A stretch of DNA of 64,000 bases from an uncultured Anaerococcus sp. Its GTDB lineage: Bacteria; Bacillota; Clostridia; Tissierellales; Peptoniphilaceae. The notes under the pieces are model-generated. The model had not been told where the DNA came from, ran no database searches, and saw only the letters and a list, made by a program, of their open reading frames with translations. This document shows, one piece after another, positions 18,251 through 27,165 of this stretch (position 1 is its first letter; each line of letters starts with the position of its first letter). A program made the position numbers and the translations under genes. The stretch lies in the NCBI RefSeq assembly GCF_937934665.1, contig NZ_CALGYW010000064.1, positions 54,399-118,398 of the forward strand, read 5' to 3'.

Positions 18251-19417
18251 TTATTTTCTCTTAGATGGTCTTACCATATTTACTTCTAAAGGGGCAACCT
18301 TATCGTGGTCTATAATACCATCATCATATTGATTTTTTTGCATGGATGCTGAAAGAGCAAAGCCAATACATACTAAAATTAGTAATTGGAAGGTACCTCC
18401 ATTTGAGAAAAATGGTAGGGGGATACCCGTAACAGGCATGATACCAATTGTCATACCAATATTTTCAAAAATATGGATAAAGATAAGCCCCGCTATACCA
18501 GTTACTAAAAGGCTTATAAAGGTATTATTAGATGATTTTGCTATATTAATTAGTCTTAATATTAGGATTGTAAATAAAATAATCATAATTATAGCACCAA
18601 TAAAACCTAATTCCTCAGCTAAAACTGAAAAAATAAAGTCGGTCTCTTTTTCAGGAATATAGCCATACTGGGACTGGCTGCCGTTTAAATAACCTCTTCC
18701 ATTTAACATACCAGAACCGATTGCTATCATTCCTTGTTGTTGTTGCCAGTTAGATCCTGACGCATCCCTAGAAGGGTTTAAGAAGTTTTCAATCCTATCT
18801 GCCCTAAAGCCGCTTAGGTTTGCCAGTAAGAAAACCGCCAAGGCAATTCCGATAGCTGCTAAAATACCAATCCATTTCCAAGATAATCCAGCCACAAAGA
18901 TCATAGCAGCTATAAAAAATACGTATACCATAGATGTACCAAAATCTGGTTGGAGTAGGATTAGTCCGATTGGTAAACCTACAAAGACTATGGTTAAAAG
19001 TAGAGTAAGGGGTGAGTTGATTGTGTACTTATACTTATCTAAAAAGGCAGCTAAGCTAAAGATAAGGATAATTTTAGATATTTCTGCTGGTTGGAAGGAA
19101 AAAGATCCAATATAAATCCAACTTCTTGCACCCCATTCATCAAGGCCTCGTCCAATAAACAAGGTAATTATTAAGACAAGGATCATAAGTCCATAAAAGA
19201 CCCAATAGGGTTTTTTAACTACATCTAAATCCAAAGTACAGATGGCAGCTATTAGCAAAAATCCCAAAATTGTTGAAATAATTTGAGTTTTGATAGCAGC
19301 GAAGTTACCACCATAGGCCGAATACAATACAACTAAACCAAATACTGATAGGGCCAAAGTTGCAAGGAATAACAGGATGTCAAAATCCTTAAAATTTTTC
19401 TTTTTTAAATTAAACAT
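18251..19417 (-). CDS. rodA: Peptidoglycan polymerase of the RodA/FtsW (SEDS) family
   Basis: SEDS proteins polymerise lipid II into glycan strands at the membrane. About ten hydrophobic helices span the 388 residues. Family motifs are LQPDFGTSMVYVFFIA, AIGSGMLNGRGYLNGSQSQYGYIPEKETDFIFSVLAEELGF (here the key pieces are GSGMLNGRG and PEKETDFIFSVLAEELG) and NIGMTIGIMPVTGIPLPFFS. I start at ATG 19417, which has GGAG seven bases upstream, and not at the longer frame start 19468, which lies inside the promoter. The usual SYGGS motif reads SNGGT here. RodA is preferred over FtsW on overall form. Confidence 0.92.
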   Translation of the reverse strand: MFNLKKKNFKDFDILLFLATLALSVFGLVVLYSAYGGNFAAIKTQIISTILGFLLIAAICTLDLDVVKKPYWVFYGLMILVLIITLFIGRGLDEWGARSWIYIGSFSFQPAEISKIILIFSLAAFLDKYKYTINSPLTLLLTIVFVGLPIGLILLQPDFGTSMVYVFFIAAMIFVAGLSWKWIGILAAIGIALAVFLLANLSGFRADRIENFLNPSRDASGSNWQQQQGMIAIGSGMLNGRGYLNGSQSQYGYIPEKETDFIFSVLAEELGFIGAIIMIILFTILILRLINIAKSSNNTFISLLVTGIAGLIFIHIFENIGMTIGIMPVTGIPLPFFSNGGTFQLLILVCIGFALSASMQKNQYDDGIIDHDKVAPLEVNMVRPSKRK

Positions 19418-19439
19418 TATATCACTCCAGTTCCTATAC

Positions 19440-19468
19440 ATTATATAACAGATTTTAAGCAAATACAA
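19440..19468 (-). promoter_or_regulatory. rodA promoter
   Basis: On the minus strand TTGTAT (19468-19463) and TATAAT (19445-19440) are separated by 17 bases. The predicted start of transcription gives a leader of about 16 bases before ATG 19417. Confidence 0.75.
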
Positions 19469-19470
19469 TT

Positions 19471-19499
19471 TTAGCAGTGAAAAATAAGACTAGTATAAT
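19471..19499 (+). promoter_or_regulatory. nth promoter
   Basis: TTAGCA (19471-19476) and a perfect TATAAT (19494-19499) are separated by 17 bases. The -35 box lies two bases from the rodA -35 box, making a back-to-back divergent pair. It also places transcription start near 19506, downstream of the GTG at 19477. Confidence 0.65.
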
Positions 19500-19518
19500 A
19501 TTTAAAAAGGTTGGTGAT

Positions 19519-20163
19519 ATTATTTTAAGTAGAAAAGAAATAGGAGAAGTCCTAGAAATAATAGATAAAATGTATCCGGATGTTGATCGTTCTATGCTTG
19601 AATTTACAACATCATTTGAACTTTTGGTAGCTACTATCCTATCGGCACAAGCTACTGATATTAGCGTCAATAAGGTGACTAAAGAGATGTTTAAGATAGC
19701 TAATACTCCAGAAGATTTTGCAAAAATGGATATAAAAGAATTAGAAAATCACATTAGGACTATAGGAATTTATAGAAACAAGGCTAAAAATATTAAAGCA
19801 GCAAGCAAAATCCTTATTGAAGATTATAATTCAGAAGTTCCTGCAGATAAGAAAGAACTGCAAAAATTGCCTGGTGTAGGGAGAAAAACTGCCAATGTAG
19901 TTTGTGCTAATGCCTTTGGCATACCATCTATAGCAGTAGATACCCATGTATTCAGGGTAGCAAATAGGATAGGTCTTGCCGAAGCCAGCAATGTAGATAA
20001 GACTCAAGATCAGTTAGAGGAAAATCTTGATAGGTCAAGATGGTCTAAAACTCACCATCAACTTATAACCCATGGCAGGACCCTTTGTAAGGCTAGAAAT
20101 CCACTATGTGAACAATGCGATATAAATAGGTTATGTTTATATTATAGGGGGGACCATGATTAA
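19519..20163 (+). CDS. nth: Endonuclease III (start codon uncertain)
   Basis: Nth is a DNA glycosylase/AP lyase that removes oxidised pyrimidines. It has the helix-hairpin-helix LPGVGRKTANVV with the catalytic Lys, the catalytic Asp in IAVDTHVFRVANR, and the 4Fe-4S motif C-x6-C-x2-C-x5-C (CKARNPLCEQCDINRLC). The frame is open back to GTG 19477, but that codon lies in the promoter and has no ribosome site. Homology starts at about LSRKEIGEVLEII, and AAAGG at 19506 lies 8 bases before ATT 19519, so an ATT start is my preferred reading. It overlaps the next gene by 8 bases. Confidence 0.9.
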   Translation: MILSRKEIGEVLEIIDKMYPDVDRSMLEFTTSFELLVATILSAQATDISVNKVTKEMFKIANTPEDFAKMDIKELENHIRTIGIYRNKAKNIKAASKILIEDYNSEVPADKKELQKLPGVGRKTANVVCANAFGIPSIAVDTHVFRVANRIGLAEASNVDKTQDQLEENLDRSRWSKTHHQLITHGRTLCKARNPLCEQCDINRLCLYYRGDHD

Positions 20164-20998
20164 ATTATTTGCTTTTGACCTAGATGGTACGGTTCTTGGT
20201 AATAATTCTAAGCTAGGTAAATCAAGCATCGAAGCTATAAAAAAACTTGATGATGCTGGCATAAAGGTTGTCCTAGCAAGTGGTAGAGTTTTTTCTTCTA
20301 TAAAACATATTCAAAGTTTGCTAACAATTTCTGGGCCAATAGTTTCCACAAATGGTAGTCTTATAAGTTTAGATGGAGAAGAAATCTATAAGACTTATTA
20401 TATAGAAGATGATCTTTTAATAGCCTTATATAATTTTTGTTTAAAGCATAAATTAGATTTTCACTTTTATGATGAAGACACCTATTACACAAATAGATTA
20501 AATCTTAGAAGAATAAAACACTTAAAAATTGATAATGATTATGGATTGAACTATCAAGTTGGTTTAATAATTAAAAATGACCCTGTTTCTTATATAATAA
20601 GCCAAGGGAAAAAAGCTCTTAAATTTCAGATTATAGGTATAGATGAAAATGACCTGTCTAGAGATAAAATTATTGATATGTTAAAGAATGAAATTGGAGA
20701 AGAACTTTATATTACTGCATCTGGTGATCATTTATTAGAGATAGGAAATAAAAATGCTACAAAATGGTCTTCTATTGAAGAGATTTGTAAAAAATTGGGT
20801 ATATATAGTAATGAGGTTGCAGCTATAGGCGATGCTTATAACGATCTACCAATGGTTATGGGCGCTGGCCTAGGTTTTGCAATGGGAAATGCTAAAGATA
20901 AGTTAAAAGAAGTAGCAGATGTTATAGTAGGTAATAATGAGCAAGGTGGAATCTTAGAGGCTGTAAATTATGTTTTAGAGGTAAATAAAAATGTTTAA
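20156..20998 (+). CDS. HAD-superfamily phosphatase, Cof type (IIB)
   Basis: This 280-residue cytoplasmic phosphatase has HAD motif I FAFDLDGTVL at residues 5-14 with both catalytic Asp, motif II as VLASGR, a conserved Lys in the KALKFQI region, and motifs III/IV in IGDAYNDLPMV. The large type-IIB cap lies between motifs II and III. Members dephosphorylate sugar phosphates, nucleotides or cofactors, and the substrate cannot be told from sequence. It overlaps nth by 8 bases and trmL by 8 bases. Confidence 0.9.
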   Translation: MIKLFAFDLDGTVLGNNSKLGKSSIEAIKKLDDAGIKVVLASGRVFSSIKHIQSLLTISGPIVSTNGSLISLDGEEIYKTYYIEDDLLIALYNFCLKHKLDFHFYDEDTYYTNRLNLRRIKHLKIDNDYGLNYQVGLIIKNDPVSYIISQGKKALKFQIIGIDENDLSRDKIIDMLKNEIGEELYITASGDHLLEIGNKNATKWSSIEEICKKLGIYSNEVAAIGDAYNDLPMVMGAGLGFAMGNAKDKLKEVADVIVGNNEQGGILEAVNYVLEVNKNV

Positions 20999-21449
20999 TA
21001 TAGTACTTCTAATGCCGGAGCATCCTGGCAATGTAGGTAATATTGCTAGAACTTGTGTCCTGACAGAATCAAGGTTACACTTGGTTAGACCCTTTAAGTT
21101 TAACCTATCAGACAAGTATCTTAAAAAAGCTGGTATTGACTACCGGGATCAAGTAGATCTTATAATCCATGATAGCTTAGATGAGTTTATGGAATATTTA
21201 GAGGGTAAAAATTTTTATTTACTAGAAACACCTAGTGAAAATAGGTATGTAGATGTGGAATTTAAAGACGGTGATTATTTAATATTTGGTCGTGAAAAAG
21301 AAGGCATAGATGAAAGTTTTATTAAGGCTTATAAAGATAAAGTAATTACTATACCAATGACACCTAATATAAGTAGGTCTTTAAATCTGGCGAATTCTGT
21401 ATCTATAGTTTTATATGAGGCATTAAGACAAATAGATTTTAAATTTTAA
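20991..21449 (+). CDS. trmL: tRNA (cytidine/uridine-34 2'-O)-methyltransferase
   Basis: TrmL is a SPOUT-fold enzyme that 2'-O-methylates the wobble base of certain leucine tRNAs using SAM. The 152-residue protein has the N-terminal EHPGNVGNIARTC motif, the knot motif LIFGREKEGID and the C-terminal NISRSLNLANSVSIVLYEAL. All three are diagnostic. It lies in the nth-trxB operon, overlapping the phosphatase gene and ending 11 bases before trxB. Confidence 0.94.
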   Translation: MFNIVLLMPEHPGNVGNIARTCVLTESRLHLVRPFKFNLSDKYLKKAGIDYRDQVDLIIHDSLDEFMEYLEGKNFYLLETPSENRYVDVEFKDGDYLIFGREKEGIDESFIKAYKDKVITIPMTPNISRSLNLANSVSIVLYEALRQIDFKF

Positions 21450-21460
21450 TAAGGAGATAT

Positions 21461-22387
21461 ATGTACGATATAATTATAATTGGTGGTGGTCCAGCAGGTT
21501 TAAGTGCGGGCCTATACGCTGGTAGAAGTAAGTTAAAAACACTTATTATAGAAAAAGACATATCAGGCGGTCAAATATCTGGAACTGCCTTTGTAGAAAA
21601 TTATCCAGGTTCTATAGAAGATCCAACAGGTATGGGACTTTCTGAAAGAATGGAAGAACAGGCCAAAGAATACGCTGATATTGTTTTTGAAAACGTGGAA
21701 GAGGTTAATCTTGACGGTGAAGTTAAAACCGTAAAGACTGACTCTAATGAATACCAAGCTAAGGTTATTATAATTTCAACTGGAGCTAAACCAAGAAAAC
21801 TTGATGCCCCAGGTGAACAAGAATTTGCAAATAGGGGAGTGTCTTACTGTGCAACATGTGATGGTCCTTTTTACCAAGGTTTAGATATTTATGTTGTAGG
21901 TGGTGGAGATGCGGCTCTTGAAGAAGCAAATTACCTTACTCGTTTTGGAAAATCAGTAACAATCATTCACAGAAGGGATGAATTTAGAGCAAGCGGCGTT
22001 GTTGTAGAAAATGTTAAAAATAATCCCAAGATTAAATTTGAGTATGACAGCGTAGTAAAAGAAATCAGGGGTGATAAGGAAGTAAAGGAAATAGTCTTAG
22101 AAAATGTTAAGACTAAGGAAGAAAAAATCATTAAAAAAGAAGATGGGTCACCTATAGGAGTCTTTGTATTCATAGGTAATATTGCTCAAACAGACTTATT
22201 TAAAGATAAGGTTAGGATGGAAAATGGGTATATAATTACTGATGAGGATATGAAGACTAATATAGAAGGTGTCTTTGCAGTTGGTGATACTAGGAAAAAA
22301 GCTGTTAGACAAGCGGTTACTGCAGCTAGTGATGGTTGTATAGCAGCTATCATGGCTAATAAATATATAGAGAGTAAATCCTGGTAA
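21461..22387 (+). CDS. trxB: Thioredoxin reductase
   Basis: This 308-residue flavoprotein transfers electrons from NADPH to thioredoxin. The FAD-binding GGGPAGLSAGLYAGRS is at the N-terminus, the redox-active CATC is near residue 133 (SYCATCDGPF), the NADPH fold has VGGGDAALEEANYL, and the C-terminal FAD motif is GVFAVGDTRKK. AAGGAG lies 6 bases before the ATG. It is the last gene before the gap promoter. No thioredoxin gene is nearby. Confidence 0.96.
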   Translation: MYDIIIIGGGPAGLSAGLYAGRSKLKTLIIEKDISGGQISGTAFVENYPGSIEDPTGMGLSERMEEQAKEYADIVFENVEEVNLDGEVKTVKTDSNEYQAKVIIISTGAKPRKLDAPGEQEFANRGVSYCATCDGPFYQGLDIYVVGGGDAALEEANYLTRFGKSVTIIHRRDEFRASGVVVENVKNNPKIKFEYDSVVKEIRGDKEVKEIVLENVKTKEEKIIKKEDGSPIGVFVFIGNIAQTDLFKDKVRMENGYIITDEDMKTNIEGVFAVGDTRKKAVRQAVTAASDGCIAAIMANKYIESKSW

Positions 22388-22392
22388 ACTAA

Positions 22393-22420
22393 TTGACAAA
22401 CTAATAACAAAATGTATATT
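22393..22420 (+). promoter_or_regulatory. gap promoter
   Basis: A consensus -35 TTGACA (22393-22398) precedes TATATT (22415-22420) at 16 bases. It sits between trxB and gap and is the only strong candidate for this highly expressed gene. Confidence 0.65.
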
Positions 22421-22452
22421 AATTGAGTAGAAAGAATTTTTAGGAGGCAATA

Positions 22453-23460
22453 ATGACAACAAGAGTAGCAATTAACGGATTTGGTAGAATTGGACGTCTT
22501 ACCTTAAGAAGAATCGCAGCAGTAGAAGATAATATCGAAGTAGTAGCAATAAACGACCTTATTGACAAAAAAGGTCTACTATATGCTTTCAAATATGATA
22601 CTGCTCAAGGTAGATTTGACGGCGATGCTGAATTAACAGATAACGGATTTAAAATCAACGGTAAAGACATCAAAGTTTTTGCTGAAAGAAATCCAGAAGA
22701 TCTTCCATGGAAAGATTTAGATGTTGATATCGTTCTTGAATGTACAGGATTCTTTACAGAAAAAGAAAAAGCTGAAGCTCACATCAAAGCAGGAGCTAAA
22801 AAAGTTCTTATTTCAGCACCAGGTAAAGGCGATTTAAAAACTATAGTTTATGGTGTAAACCATGAAATCCTTGATGGTTCAGAAACAGTTGTTTCAGGCG
22901 CAAGCTGTACAACAAACTGTCTAGCACCAATGGTTAATGTACTATTAAAAGAATTTGGATTTGTTTCAGGACAAATGTCAACAATCCACGCATATACAGC
23001 AACTCAAGCTATCCAAGATACACCTGCAACTAAAAAAGACCTTAGAGGCGGAAGAGCAGCAGCTCAAAACACAATCCCAGCTTCAACAGGTGCAGCTAAA
23101 GCAGTTGGTAAGGTAATACCTGAAGTTGATGGTATCCTTGATGGATCAGCTCTAAGAGTTCCAACAATCACAGGCTCTGTTACTGAACTTTACTCAGTTC
23201 TTGAAAAGAAAGTAACTGTTGAAGAAGTAAACGCAGCTATGAAAAAATATTCTAACGATGCTTTTGCATATGAAACAGATGATATAGTTTCAAGTGATAT
23301 TATCGGTTACCCAGCAGGTTCTGTATTTGACTCTCAACTAACAAAAATAGTTGAAGGTGAAAATGGAGCACAACTTGTTAAAACTGTTGCTTGGTATGAT
23401 AACGAAATGGGATATGTTTCTAACCTAGTTAGAACACTTGATTATCTAGCAAATCTTTAA
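22453..23460 (+). CDS. gapA: Glyceraldehyde-3-phosphate dehydrogenase, type I
   Basis: GAPDH oxidises and phosphorylates glyceraldehyde 3-phosphate to 1,3-bisphosphoglycerate with NAD. The Rossmann motif is [13 protein letters not shown] at the start, the catalytic Cys lies in [12 protein letters not shown] near residue 153, and WYDNEMGYV is at the C-terminus. Length is 335. TAGGAGG precedes the ATG by 6 bases. Codons are strongly biased, as expected for an abundant protein. A terminator separates it from pgk, so gap is probably transcribed in excess of the other glycolytic genes. Confidence 0.97.
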   Translation: MTTRVAINGFGRIGRLTLRRIAAVEDNIEVVAINDLIDKKGLLYAFKYDTAQGRFDGDAELTDNGFKINGKDIKVFAERNPEDLPWKDLDVDIVLECTGFFTEKEKAEAHIKAGAKKVLISAPGKGDLKTIVYGVNHEILDGSETVVSGASCTTNCLAPMVNVLLKEFGFVSGQMSTIHAYTATQAIQDTPATKKDLRGGRAAAQNTIPASTGAAKAVGKVIPEVDGILDGSALRVPTITGSVTELYSVLEKKVTVEEVNAAMKKYSNDAFAYETDDIVSSDIIGYPAGSVFDSQLTKIVEGENGAQLVKTVAWYDNEMGYVSNLVRTLDYLANL

Positions 23461-23472
23461 GAGTATTAAACA

Positions 23473-23497
23473 GGCGAGATAATATCTCGCCTTTTTT
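23473..23497 (+). terminator. Intrinsic terminator between gap and pgk
   Basis: A perfect 8-bp stem (ggcgagat/atctcgcc) with a three-base loop is followed by six T. The pgk start lies 12 bases beyond, so readthrough is needed unless pgk has a promoter inside gap. Confidence 0.88.
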
Positions 23498-23509
23498 ACG
23501 AGGTGAATA

Positions 23510-24706
23510 ATGAATAAAAAAACAGTAAAGGATTTAGATGTAAAAGGTAAAAAAGTCCTAGTTAGAGTGGACTTCAATGTACCTTTATCAAAAGAAGAAA
23601 AAGGAAAAATAGCGGATGACGCTAGGATAAAGGCAGCTATTCCTACAATTAACTACCTATCAGAAAATGGAGCTAAGGTTATCCTTATGAGCCACTTAGG
23701 TAGACCAAAAGGGGAAGCTAATCCTGAATTTGCGTTGAAACCAGTAGCTGATTACCTAGAAAATTTTTATGGCGGTCAATTTAGATTTATACCATCTCCT
23801 GAAGTAGTTGATGAAAAAGTTAAAGAAGAAGTTAGCAAGCTCGAAGATGGTCAAATTGCACTTCTTGAAAATACAAGATATAGAGCTGAAGAAACAAAAA
23901 ATGGAGAAGAATTTGCTAAAGAATTAGCATCACTTGCTGACTTATATGTAAATGATGCCTTTGGTACAAGCCACAGGGCCCACGCTTCAAATGTTGGTGT
24001 AGCAAGTATTCTTCCATCAGCAGTAGGTTTCCTAATTGAAAAAGAAATAGAAGTTATGGGTAAAGCTCTAGAAAGTCCTGACCATCCTTTTGTTTCAATC
24101 TTAGGTGGAGCAAAAGTTTCTGATAAGATTGGTGTAATAGAAAATCTTATAACAAAAGTAGATACAATCCTAATCGGTGGGGGTATGGCTTATACCTTCC
24201 TAAAGGCTATGGGTAAAGAAATAGGTCAGTCACTTCTTGAAGAAGATAAGATGGATTTATCCTTGGAATTAATGAAAAAAGCAAAGGCCAACGAAGTAGA
24301 AATCCTTCTACCAATTGATGTTGTTATCGCTGATAAAATTGAGGCGGGTGTGGATACGGAAATAGTAGACATAGATAGCATACCTGAAGATAAAGAAGCG
24401 TTAGACATCGGACCAAAAACAGCTGAACTTTTTGCAGATAAAATTAAGGACGCAAAGACAGTTGTATGGAATGGACCAATGGGAGTATTTGAAATAAAAG
24501 AATTCTCAAACGGTACTAATGAAGTTGCAAAAGCCCTTGCTGAATCAGAAGCTGTTACTATCGTAGGTGGCGGAGATAGCGCCCTTGCTATAGAAATGGC
24601 CGGCCTAAAAGATAAAATAACCCACGTTTCAACAGGTGGTGGAGCAAGCTTAGAGTTTCTAGAAGGTAAAGACCTACCAGGTATAACCGCTATTGAAGAT
24701 AAGTAA
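23510..24706 (+). CDS. pgk: Phosphoglycerate kinase
   Basis: Pgk makes ATP by transferring the acyl phosphate of 1,3-bisphosphoglycerate to ADP. The substrate-binding motif is VLVRVDFNVPL, followed by LMSHLGRPKG, the hinge LGGAKVSDKIGVIENL, and the nucleotide motifs WNGPMGVFE and VGGGDSALAI. Length (398) is standard. The ribosome site is GAGGTGA. tpiA follows after 10 bases. Confidence 0.97.
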   Translation: MNKKTVKDLDVKGKKVLVRVDFNVPLSKEEKGKIADDARIKAAIPTINYLSENGAKVILMSHLGRPKGEANPEFALKPVADYLENFYGGQFRFIPSPEVVDEKVKEEVSKLEDGQIALLENTRYRAEETKNGEEFAKELASLADLYVNDAFGTSHRAHASNVGVASILPSAVGFLIEKEIEVMGKALESPDHPFVSILGGAKVSDKIGVIENLITKVDTILIGGGMAYTFLKAMGKEIGQSLLEEDKMDLSLELMKKAKANEVEILLPIDVVIADKIEAGVDTEIVDIDSIPEDKEALDIGPKTAELFADKIKDAKTVVWNGPMGVFEIKEFSNGTNEVAKALAESEAVTIVGGGDSALAIEMAGLKDKITHVSTGGGASLEFLEGKDLPGITAIEDK

Positions 24707-24716
24707 GGAGAAATAA

Positions 24717-25469
24717 ATGCGTAAACCAGTTATAGTTGGAAATTGGAAAATGAACAAGACACCTAGTGAAGCTAGGGCTTTACTTGAAGAAGTAAAGGCA
24801 CTTGACCTTGATGAAAATGTTGAAAAAGGATTTTGTGTACCAGCAATAGACTTGCTTGTAGCTAAAGAAGTACTCGAGGGTACAGGTATTAACTACGGTG
24901 CTGAAAACATGTATTTTGAAGAAAGTGGTGCATTTACAGGTGAAATATCCCCACTAATGCTAAAAGATGTTGATGCAAAATACGTAATCCTAGGTCACTC
25001 TGAAAGAAGAGAATATTTTAAAGAATGTGACTGCCTTATAAATAAAAAGGTAAAATCTGCACTTGATCATGACCTAATTCCAATCCTATGTGTAGGTGAA
25101 ACTCTTGAAGAAAGAGAAGAAAACAAGCAAGAAGAAAAAGTAAAAGACCAATTAATAAAAGGTTTAAAAGATGTAAGTGAATCTGATATAGAAAAAGTAA
25201 TTATAGCTTATGAACCAATATGGGCTATAGGTACAGGTAAAACAGCTTCAGCAGAAGATGCTGATGATATGTGTGGTTTTATAAGAAACTTCATCAAAGA
25301 AACTTACAGTGAAGAAGCAAGCGAAAAGATTAGAATCCAATATGGTGGTTCTATGAAACCTGCAAATGTAAAAGAATTACTTACCAAAGAAAATATAGAC
25401 GGTGGTCTTATTGGTGGAGCAAGTTTAAAAGCAACTGATTTCGAACAATTAGTTAATTTCAAAAAATAA
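24717..25469 (+). CDS. tpiA: Triosephosphate isomerase
   Basis: TpiA interconverts dihydroxyacetone phosphate and glyceraldehyde 3-phosphate. The catalytic residues are Lys in GNWKMNK, His in LGHSERREYF and Glu in AYEPIWAIGTGKTAS. The phosphate-binding YGGSMKPANV and GGLIGGASL complete the barrel. Length is 250. It lies 10 bases after pgk and 12 before eno with good ribosome sites, so the three are co-transcribed. Confidence 0.97.
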   Translation: MRKPVIVGNWKMNKTPSEARALLEEVKALDLDENVEKGFCVPAIDLLVAKEVLEGTGINYGAENMYFEESGAFTGEISPLMLKDVDAKYVILGHSERREYFKECDCLINKKVKSALDHDLIPILCVGETLEEREENKQEEKVKDQLIKGLKDVSESDIEKVIIAYEPIWAIGTGKTASAEDADDMCGFIRNFIKETYSEEASEKIRIQYGGSMKPANVKELLTKENIDGGLIGGASLKATDFEQLVNFKK

Positions 25470-26774
<1,305 letters not shown>

Positions 26775-26786
26775 GATTTTAGTTTT

Positions 26787-26824
26787 AGGCTTGCTTTCTT
26801 AATTTAGAAAGCAAGTCTTTTCTT
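26787..26824 (+). terminator. Intrinsic terminator after eno
   Basis: A 13-bp stem (26787-26799 with 26806-26818, one G-T pair) and a six-base loop are followed by a T-rich run. It closes the pgk-tpiA-eno block. Confidence 0.88.
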
Positions 26825-26831
26825 ATTTATA

Positions 26832-26860
26832 TTGAAAAATAAGGCAACTTGTGGTATTAT
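26832..26860 (+). promoter_or_regulatory. secG promoter
   Basis: TTGAAA (26832-26837) and TATTAT (26855-26860) are 17 bases apart, and a TG one base before the -10 adds an extended -10 element. Confidence 0.75.
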
Positions 26861-26886
26861 AAAACAGTATGAACGGAGGTGTCTAT

Positions 26887-27114
26887 ATGTCAAATTTTCT
26901 TGCAGTAATCATGATGATTGCATCAGCAATAGTTATAGTTGCAGTTACATTACAAGATCCTAAAACTGACGGACTGGGAGCATTGTCTGGAACAAAGACT
27001 AATGTTTTTGGTAAAAGTGCACATAAATCAAAAAACGAAATGTTAGATAAGGTTGTTATTTTTGGAGGAGTACTTTTATTTTTAGGAAGTATAATATTTA
27101 TAGCAATAAATTAA
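26887..27114 (+). CDS. secG: Preprotein translocase subunit SecG
   Basis: SecG is the small SecYEG subunit that assists protein export. This 75-residue protein has two hydrophobic helices (LAVIMMIASAIVIVAVTL and VVIFGGVLLFLGSIIFIAI) joined by the conserved loop QDPKTDGLGALSG. I place the start at ATG 26887, preceded by GGAGGTG at 26875-26881; the in-frame ATG 26869 lies upstream of that site. secG-rnr-smpB is a conserved Firmicutes order. Confidence 0.93.
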   Translation: MSNFLAVIMMIASAIVIVAVTLQDPKTDGLGALSGTKTNVFGKSAHKSKNEMLDKVVIFGGVLLFLGSIIFIAIN

Positions 27115-27116
27115 GA

Positions 27117-27142
27117 GGGGGTCAAGGGTGACTCCTTTTTTT
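27117..27142 (+). terminator. Intrinsic terminator between secG and rnr
   Basis: An 8-bp stem (gggggtca/tgactcct, with G-T pairs) and an AGGG loop are followed by seven T. The rnr ATG lies 23 bases beyond. Confidence 0.72.
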
Positions 27143-27165
27143 ATTATAGGTGGCAAGGAGCAAGT

